Source: Oscillospiraceae bacterium (GTDB lineage Bacteria; Bacillota; Clostridia; Oscillospirales; Ruminococcaceae). From it: a stretch of 28,690 nt of DNA. Positions within the stretch are counted from its first letter, which is position 1, and each line of letters starts with the position of its first letter. The notes under the pieces are model-generated. The model was not told the DNA's origin and ran no database searches. It saw nothing but the letters and a program-made list of their open reading frames with translations. Of this stretch, positions 23,798 to 28,690 are shown piece by piece. The translations under genes and the position numbers were made by a program. The stretch lies in contig JAQXFT010000065.1 in NCBI GenBank assembly GCA_029005335.1, forward strand, positions 1-28,690. Reading direction: 5' to 3'.

Positions 23798-24691
23798 TTA
23801 ATTCTGCTGATTATTGCTTCCCTCAATATCATCAAGACTCATATCAATAAAATTTCCGCTGTTTCCGGTAACCTTCGGGAGTTCACCGTTCCACTTGGTA
23901 ATCTGTTCATACTTGATAACGATTTCGGAGAGTGATTCCTCAAGCATTTTATTTGCCTCTGCCTGAGCCCTGGCTGTTGCAAGAATAGCTTCTGCCTCTG
24001 CATTTGCCTTTATGGTTTTTTCCTTGGCTTCTGCTTCGGCAACCACGATAGCCTGTTGCTGTTCGGTCTTGGTCTTTATGAGATTCTGTTCCGCAACCTG
24101 CTTTGCCTCTATAGCAGAATTAAATTCCTGTGAGAAGTCAAAGTTCACGATATTGAATTTTTCTATGTAAATTCCGTATTCGTTAAGCTTTTCGCTCAGA
24201 GTATCCTTTATCTCATCACCTACCATTGTTCTTTCAGTGATAAGCTCCTCTGCTGTATACTTTGCAGTTGCAGATTTCATTGATTCCTGAAGTATCGGGG
24301 TTACAAGTATTGTCTTATAATCTACTCCGACATTTTTGTAGAGATTTGCCGATGCATCAGTGCTTACTCTGTAGTTGACTGCAATTTTACTGCTTACTGT
24401 CTGAAGGTCTTTTGATACTGCGGAAGCGTCAACCTCATATACCTGTATTTTATTCGACATCTTTACAACGTTCTGAATAAATGGTATCTTGAAATTAAGT
24501 CCTTCCTGCATTACATTCTGACTGACTTTTCCAAGTGTCATCACTACTCCCGTATGACCTGCCGGAATAATCGTAAACGAACTGCAGGCAATTATAAATG
24601 CTCCGATTCCTATTACAATCCATTTTACAAAGCCCTTTTTTCTTTTAGGCTTACCGTCCTTGTTAAGTTCCTCAAATTTCGGGTTAAACAT
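23798..24691 (-). CDS. SPFH/prohibitin-family membrane protein
   Basis: 297 aa. A short Lys-rich cytoplasmic end is followed by one membrane segment (about 22-41), then the SPFH (Band 7) domain at about 42-210 (IIPAGHTGVVMTLGKVSQNV, GLNFKIPFIQNVVKM, and SKIAVNYRVS). A long Ala/Glu/Lys coiled coil covers about 195-260 (AEAEAKEKTIKANAEAEAIL). The family forms large membrane assemblies with proteases or fluidity domains. Here the neighbours are a DUF1836 regulator (17 bases before) and a Nudix hydrolase (16 bases after), so no NfeD or FtsH partner is adjacent. AAAGGA lies about 10 bases before the ATG. Confidence 0.92.
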   Translation of the reverse strand: MFNPKFEELNKDGKPKRKKGFVKWIVIGIGAFIIACSSFTIIPAGHTGVVMTLGKVSQNVMQEGLNFKIPFIQNVVKMSNKIQVYEVDASAVSKDLQTVSSKIAVNYRVSTDASANLYKNVGVDYKTILVTPILQESMKSATAKYTAEELITERTMVGDEIKDTLSEKLNEYGIYIEKFNIVNFDFSQEFNSAIEAKQVAEQNLIKTKTEQQQAIVVAEAEAKEKTIKANAEAEAILATARAQAEANKMLEESLSEIVIKYEQITKWNGELPKVTGNSGNFIDMSLDDIEGSNNQQN

Positions 24692-24708
24692 ACAATTGTT
24701 TTCCTTTC

Positions 24709-25278
24709 TCAGATTAATGTCTTTCTCAGCTCTGATTCCATTTCGGATTTCAGATATGAGCTTCTGTAGGCAAGTATCATTATGAGCATTGCCTTCCGGA
24801 GCTTATCATCTCCGTATTTTATATTTCTTGCGGACTGCCGGACTGCCTCATTTATTACCTCTTTGAGAGATTCCTTTTCAAAAGCTCCATTATCCTCAGC
24901 ATCAAATATAATACGGCACAGAATATTATATAATATAACATCGTCTATTATGTCGTCGGAGCTGTCCTCAACGTCACCGTTGACATATGTCATAAGCCTT
25001 GCTATATCCTCAAGCTTCATCACTCCACGAAACATATTTATAAGTATAATTCTTATAACCTGTCTCTGACGGTATTTTTTCCCTGTCGTAGCCGATACCC
25101 AGCCCCTTTTTATCCAGTTCTGAATTGTTGAGCCTTCTATTCCTGTAAGCTTTGAAATCTGCGAAAGAGTCAGACCTCCTGTCGCTTCCAGCACCGGTGA
25201 TACTGCTGAAAATGCTTCATTTCTTATTGATTCACTGTATTTCAGAGTAGTTCCGGGAATAATTCTCACAGTGTTCAT
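24709..25278 (-). CDS. DUF1836-type HTH regulator
   Basis: 189 aa. The N-terminal part has a MerR-like helix-turn-helix (about 36-72; LTLSQISKLTGIEGSTIQNW, IKRGWVSATTGKKYRQRQV), and the rest is helical with VILYNILCRIIFDAE. This is the layout of DUF1836 proteins of Clostridia, presumed DNA-binding. It heads the operon with SPFH and Nudix genes. The start is ambiguous: the ATG at 25278 lies only 2 bases after AAAGGGAGG, whereas GTG at 25269 (codon 4) is about 10 bases from the SD and may be the true start. Confidence 0.85.
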   Translation of the reverse strand: MNTVRIIPGTTLKYSESIRNEAFSAVSPVLEATGGLTLSQISKLTGIEGSTIQNWIKRGWVSATTGKKYRQRQVIRIILINMFRGVMKLEDIARLMTYVNGDVEDSSDDIIDDVILYNILCRIIFDAEDNGAFEKESLKEVINEAVRQSARNIKYGDDKLRKAMLIMILAYRSSYLKSEMESELRKTLI

Positions 25279-25302
25279 TCCTCCCTTTGCTATGATGATA
25301 TG

Positions 25303-25331
25303 ATTATATCATAAGTTCTTCTGAACCTCAA
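25303..25331 (-). promoter_or_regulatory. Sigma-A promoter of the DUF1836-SPFH-Nudix operon
   Basis: On the minus strand: TTGAGG (4 of 6), 17-base spacer, TATAAT (6 of 6) preceded by TG (extended -10). The predicted transcript starts about 18 bases before the ATG. Confidence 0.8.
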
Positions 25332-25410
25332 ATCTTGTTTCATGTCGTTTTTTGTCGGTTTTCCCGTTTTTGTATATATATCTCTCCAACTCCCTTATTC
25401 TTACTTCTTT

Positions 25411-25439
25411 TCATAATTTTTCCTGATTAAGCATATATA
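25411..25439 (+). promoter_or_regulatory. Sigma-E-like sporulation promoter of spoIIID
   Basis: TCATAAT fits the sigma-E -35 pattern, and after exactly 14 bases CATATATA carries the CATA core of the -10 (5 of 8 to CATACAnT). A transcript from about 25447 would place the SD (25461-25466) close to its start. spoIIID is sigma-E-dependent in Bacillus, which makes this reading plausible. Confidence 0.45.
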
Positions 25440-25476
25440 TTCATTGTATAGCTGTCATCAAAGGAGTGAGAATATC

Positions 25477-25773
25477 TTGAATAATCTGAATAATCAAAAC
25501 GAACAGAGACCTGTAATTTTAGGAGAATACATTACCGCAAACAAGGCTACAGTCAGAGCAACTGCCAAATATTTCGGAATTTCAAAAAGCACTGTACATA
25601 AAGATGTAAGCGAAAGACTTCCCGAAATTAATAAGGAACTCGCAAGGGAAGTTAAAGGCATACTTGAGATAAATAAAAAAGAACGCCACATTCGTGGCGG
25701 TATGGCAACCAAAATGAAATATCAGCGTATCGCTGAAGAACTTAAAAAGCACCGGTCTGCACATACCTTCTGA
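25477..25773 (+). CDS. spoIIID: Sporulation transcriptional regulator SpoIIID
   Basis: Small DNA-binding protein of the mother cell that modulates sigma-E genes and helps switch on sigma-K. From TTG at 25477 it has 98 aa, close to the Bacillus length. The HTH is at about 24-45 (ATVRATAKYFGISKSTVHKD), followed by ERLPEINKELAREVKGILE and the highly conserved ERHIRGGMATKMKYQ basic segment (69-83). AAAGGAG lies 10 bases before the TTG; an upstream in-frame TTG at 25444 has no SD and sits at the predicted transcript start. It stands alone, next to the divergent DUF1836 operon. Confidence 0.95.
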   Translation: MNNLNNQNEQRPVILGEYITANKATVRATAKYFGISKSTVHKDVSERLPEINKELAREVKGILEINKKERHIRGGMATKMKYQRIAEELKKHRSAHTF

Positions 25774-25788
25774 ATACAAAAAAACAAC

Positions 25789-25875
25789 GACTGCCCCATT
25801 TATTAACAGGGCAGTCAAATCTATATTAAAGCGAAAAATTAAATTCAACTGCCCTGAAGCTTTTCACGGGCAGTT
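25789..25875. repeat. Paired ACTGCCC inverted repeats after spoIIID
   Basis: Two hairpins share the same stem: GACTGCCC (25789-25796) with GGGCAGTC (25809-25816), and AACTGCCC (25847-25854) with GGGCAGTT (25868-25875). The first lies 15 bases after the spoIIID stop. On the plus strand neither has a T run; on the minus strand the first is followed by GTTGTTTTTTTG. Confidence 0.75.
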
Positions 25876-26032
25876 ACACCACTTCAAAGGGCATTGTTTC
25901 CTGCGAAACCGTAAAATTTAATCCTCCGCTATAATATTTTATGCTGTTTTTCGATTTTTGCAACATGTAATTTTTGTCAGATTTGTGTAACCTATTAAAA
26001 ATATTCTGTAAAAAAATGTAAATTTTCTGTTA

Positions 26033-26061
26033 TTGTATTTGATTCCTGTTTCTGATATAAT
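26033..26061 (+). promoter_or_regulatory. Promoter of the VWA lipoprotein gene
   Basis: TTGTAT (weak -35), 17-base spacer, TATAAT with TG one base upstream (extended -10). It gives a leader of about 70 bases before the ATG at 26137. Confidence 0.6.
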
Positions 26062-26136
26062 TTAATCAGAAAATTTTTTTGTGACGAAACAATTCAGATA
26101 TTTTCTAACACTATATTTATAAAGGAGGTATATTTT

Positions 26137-27519
26137 ATGAAACATAAAATTAAAATATCTGCACTTTCAGTATCATGTCTGCTTATGATGTCACTTTTTA
26201 CGGGTTGCGGTGCAGATATGACAGATACATCAATAACTATGGGTGAAAAAGCTCCCGAAAAAAATCTGGCAGAAATAGTAAAAGGGGATTCCGCTTCATC
26301 TATGGCTGAAGAAGTTCCCGCTGAAGAATATGCTGAAGCAGCCGAAGATTTTGCCGAAGCCGAAATGATGGCTGACGGGGCTTCTGAAAGCGAAATGTCT
26401 CTCAAAAAAACTGATATGGATATTGTTGCCGGTGAGCCTGCCGGAGAACCTGTAATTGAACCTATTGAAGAACCCATAGAAGTTACTCCCGAAGCCGGAC
26501 TTCTTACTGCCGGAGAATGGAATGATAATGATAACTGGGGATTCTTTCAGAATCTTGTAAACTCTGAAGCGATAGAATTTCCGGTATTCAACATAAATCC
26601 GGTAAACCGTGCGGAAGTAAATGTCAAAAATGAATCCGGTGAACCGTCCGTAAATGCAAAGGTGGAAATGCTTTCATCTGACGGCTCTGCAATATGGACT
26701 TCAATAACAGACAAGGACGGAAAAGCATATCTATTCTATGAAACAGACAACCTACCCGAAAAATTCCGTGTATCATACGGGGAAACATCTCAGGAATCTG
26801 AAATCACCAAAAATGAAGCTTCTTCCGAGGGTGGACAAGGTTCATCTGTTACGACAATTCCGGAAAATACTGATATTACATTCAGTTCATCAGGAGAATT
26901 ATATCCTGCTACTGATATTATGTTCATAGTCGATTCAACAGGCTCAATGTCTGATGAAATGCTTTTTCTGCAAAGTGAATTTTCAGCTATTGCAGGGGAA
27001 ATCGGTACGGATAATATAAGATATTCTGTAAACTTCTACCGTGATGAGGGCGATGACTATGTTACAAAGTGCTTTGATTTCACAAATGATATATCCGAAC
27101 TTCAGCAGACTCTCAATAACGAATGTGCTGACGGTGGCGGAGATACTCCCGAAGCCGTTACGGAAATTCTTGATGAAACTATGAATAAATCCGACTGGAG
27201 CGAAAATTCCGTAAAGCTTGCATTTATGATTTTCGACGCTCCTCCGCACTCCGACCGTGATAATCTTGATGTGCTTAACAATGCAGTAAAAACTGCCTCC
27301 GAAAAGGGTATCAGGATTATTCCGGTAGTATCTTCAAATTCCGACCGTGATACCGAACTTTTCGGACGTGCATTGAGTATCTGCACTAACGGTACTTATG
27401 TCTTTCTTACAGATGATTCCGGCATAGGAGATTCACATCTTGAACCCATAATAGGCGATTATGAAGTTGAAAAGCTTTATGATATAATCATCAGAGTTAT
27501 AAACGAATACAGACAGTAA
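26137..27519 (+). CDS. Lipoprotein with von Willebrand factor A domain
   Basis: 460 aa. A lipoprotein signal peptide ends at LFTGC with Cys24 as the lipidation site. An acidic Ala/Glu-rich stalk (about 30-125) follows, then an Ig/CarboxypepD-like domain (about 155-235; VNVKNESGEPSVNAKVEMLS, TDKDGKAYLFY), then the VWA domain (about 262-458). All MIDAS elements are present: DSTGSMS with Asp266, Thr268 and Ser270; Thr337 in GGGDTPEA; and Asp367 in IFDAPPHSD. It should bind a divalent metal and a protein ligand outside the membrane. AAAGGAGG lies 8-9 bases before the ATG. The ligand is unknown; a second lipoprotein gene follows 91 bases later. Confidence 0.9.
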   Translation: MKHKIKISALSVSCLLMMSLFTGCGADMTDTSITMGEKAPEKNLAEIVKGDSASSMAEEVPAEEYAEAAEDFAEAEMMADGASESEMSLKKTDMDIVAGEPAGEPVIEPIEEPIEVTPEAGLLTAGEWNDNDNWGFFQNLVNSEAIEFPVFNINPVNRAEVNVKNESGEPSVNAKVEMLSSDGSAIWTSITDKDGKAYLFYETDNLPEKFRVSYGETSQESEITKNEASSEGGQGSSVTTIPENTDITFSSSGELYPATDIMFIVDSTGSMSDEMLFLQSEFSAIAGEIGTDNIRYSVNFYRDEGDDYVTKCFDFTNDISELQQTLNNECADGGGDTPEAVTEILDETMNKSDWSENSVKLAFMIFDAPPHSDRDNLDVLNNAVKTASEKGIRIIPVVSSNSDRDTELFGRALSICTNGTYVFLTDDSGIGDSHLEPIIGDYEVEKLYDIIIRVINEYRQ

Positions 27520-27526
27520 TTTATCA

Positions 27527-27577
27527 GAGGGGACGCTGTCCCCTCCGAACCTCCCCTGCAAGCCTTTTGAAAAAGGC
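27527..27577 (+). repeat. Double hairpin between the two lipoprotein genes, REP-like
   Basis: The first stem is GAGGGGAC/GTCCCCTC (27527-27545, 3-base loop), the second GCCTTTT/AAAAGGC (27562-27577, 2-base loop). CTGACCGAAAACTTTTTTT follows. The first lacks a T run. The GC-rich paired arrangement resembles dispersed intergenic repeats. It may also act as a terminator between the two genes. Confidence 0.6.
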
Positions 27578-27610
27578 CTGACCGAAAACTTTTTTTCAGA
27601 GGTGATATAT

Positions 27611-28690
27611 ATGAAAAAAATTCTTATTGTATGTATGTTAATTTCCGGACTGCTTACAGGCTGTCAGAGTGAGACAAGCACTTCTGAAAGCTTACCAATT
27701 GAGACAACAACAGCTATAAAGGAAACTTCAACCGAACCTCTGCCCGATTTCGTACTGAATACAGACAACATTCTTTTCACTGCCGACTGCAATTATGCAT
27801 ATAACTGCCAGAACCCGCTGAAACATTGTATTATGTGCATAAGGACTGACGGAGAAGTTTATACTGCAACAACAGATTTAAGCGGTAATTTTTTCAGAAA
27901 TCTTTATGAATGTGACAATATAGTATGGGATATAGCTGAAGATATTACACATATAGGTACTCTCACTGATGACGAACTTTTAAAGCTTATTGAATATACT
28001 GAAAACGTTAATTTAAACAGCAAGGCTGATGTAAGAAATGACGAGGAAATACCTGCCGTTGAAGTTTTTGATTCGTATACTTTTTATTCATATAAATGGG
28101 ATTCGGACGGCAAGCGAAAATCATTTTATATAAAGTCCCATGATACAACAGGTATACCTTATGCAACTCTTGACGAAAATGCTCTCAAGGCTCTTGAGCT
28201 TGTAAAAAATTCCGAAAGCTATAAGGCATGGCTTTCAGAATGTTCACGTACTCTCGGAATTTCGTATCTTAACGCAGAAGTGATTGAAGTATATGAAAAT
28301 TCTGCACTTGTCAAATCAGACAGTATCGGAGAAATTACAATTCCGACTGTACTCCCTGACGGAACATCATTCCGGTTAAAAGCAGGCGATATAATAGAAG
28401 TCAAGTATGACGGTTACGTTGCCGAAAGCTATCCGGCACAAATCAACAATATATATAATATATATGTTTGTGAATCTGCCACTGTTGTAGGGGAAGAAAC
28501 ATTATCCGACCTTGAAATTGATGAAATGCGGGCAGTTGACGACGAAATCGATAAAATATTTACTGATGAATTCAGTAAAATGTCAACCGGAGAAAAAGCT
28601 GAATATGCTTTGGAAATTCTCAATAATCTTGCTGAAAACGGAACAGAAGAATATCCCTATTCCCTGATACAGAAAAACTCAATATACTAT
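27611..28690 (+). CDS. Lipoprotein of unknown function, C-terminus cut by window edge
   Basis: 360 codons are open from the ATG at 27611 to the right edge, with no stop. The N-terminus is a lipoprotein signal peptide with lipobox LLTGC (Cys18), then a Ser/Thr/Glu-rich linker (about 19-45). The rest is rich in Asp, Glu, Tyr and Asn. A segment near 215-300 (YLNAEVIEVYENSALVKSDS, GDIIEVKYDGYVAESYPAQI) looks like a small beta-barrel of the kind found in DUF3221-like lipoproteins. I do not recognise the N-terminal part. GAGGTGA lies 8 bases before the ATG. It is 91 bases after the VWA lipoprotein gene and could share its transcript. Confidence 0.85.
   Translation, partial: MKKILIVCMLISGLLTGCQSETSTSESLPIETTTAIKETSTEPLPDFVLNTDNILFTADCNYAYNCQNPLKHCIMCIRTDGEVYTATTDLSGNFFRNLYECDNIVWDIAEDITHIGTLTDDELLKLIEYTENVNLNSKADVRNDEEIPAVEVFDSYTFYSYKWDSDGKRKSFYIKSHDTTGIPYATLDENALKALELVKNSESYKAWLSECSRTLGISYLNAEVIEVYENSALVKSDSIGEITIPTVLPDGTSFRLKAGDIIEVKYDGYVAESYPAQINNIYNIYVCESATVVGEETLSDLEIDEMRAVDDEIDKIFTDEFSKMSTGEKAEYALEILNNLAENGTEEYPYSLIQKNSIYY

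Larger units (their letters stand above)
25774..26136. other. Gene-free region between spoIIID and the VWA lipoprotein gene
   Basis: 363 bases without a credible gene. It holds two GC-rich inverted repeats (25789-25875), a small GTTTC/GAAAC hairpin near 25897-25910, a long AT-rich stretch with poly-A/T tracts, and a promoter at 26033-26061. The open frame on the minus strand here is antisense to spoIIID and lacks an SD or recognisable domain. Confidence 0.6.

Noticed and set aside
25582..25848. Minus-strand open frame of 88 residues antisense to spoIIID
   Set aside because: No SD, no domain, and it mirrors a clearly conserved gene.

Overview
The window reads as chromosomal DNA of an AT-rich, spore-forming Firmicute, most like a Ruminococcus or relative in the Oscillospiraceae. 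Evidence: strong Shine-Dalgarno sites and frequent TTG starts, the Firmicute ylm-divIVA-ileS-lspA division cluster, SpoIIID, IreB, a DUF1836 regulator, and a cellulosome-style dockerin behind a Thr-rich linker. Assignment below family level is inference.

Left half (1-15452, all minus strand). One co-directional string of 14 genes starts at an extended -10 promoter (15480-15508) just after the terminator of the preceding operon. In order of transcription: miaB, a YlbF-family gene with a Cys-rich tail, mutS, mutL, nfi, miaA, hfq, a HlyD-like membrane protein, yggS, sepF, ylmH, divIVA, ileS and lspA (cut by the left edge). It joins the mutL-miaA-hfq order known from Proteobacteria to the Gram-positive division cluster. 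It holds both enzymes of the ms2i6A37 tRNA pathway (MiaA, MiaB), mismatch repair plus endonuclease V, and septum and pole proteins. A second promoter lies before hfq, and a hairpin separates ileS from lspA.

Centre (15453-19900). An ECF sigma factor, a membrane anti-sigma-like protein (DUF4367 type) and a membrane or secreted dockerin protein form a minus-strand operon. Divergently, across 243 bases with two inverted repeats, sits a two-gene holin/GH25-LysM endolysin cassette with no other phage genes. This block is the best candidate for an unusual system: an envelope- or substrate-sensing sigma module whose third gene is a dockerin protein, head to head with an orphan lysis or export cassette.

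Right half (19900-28690). It holds mostly single genes or short operons: a 557-aa single-pass extracytoplasmic protein of unknown function with a near-consensus promoter; a DUF1540 Cys-rich small protein; an orphan ireB; a PdaA-type polysaccharide deacetylase; a minus-strand operon of a DUF1836 regulator, an SPFH/prohibitin protein and a Nudix hydrolase; spoIIID; a VWA-domain lipoprotein; and a second lipoprotein running off the right edge. Non-coding items include several intrinsic terminators, sigma-A promoters, two sigma-E-like promoters, a double ACTGCCC inverted-repeat array after spoIIID, and a REP-like double hairpin between the two lipoprotein genes. I see no rRNA, tRNA, CRISPR array or transposase.
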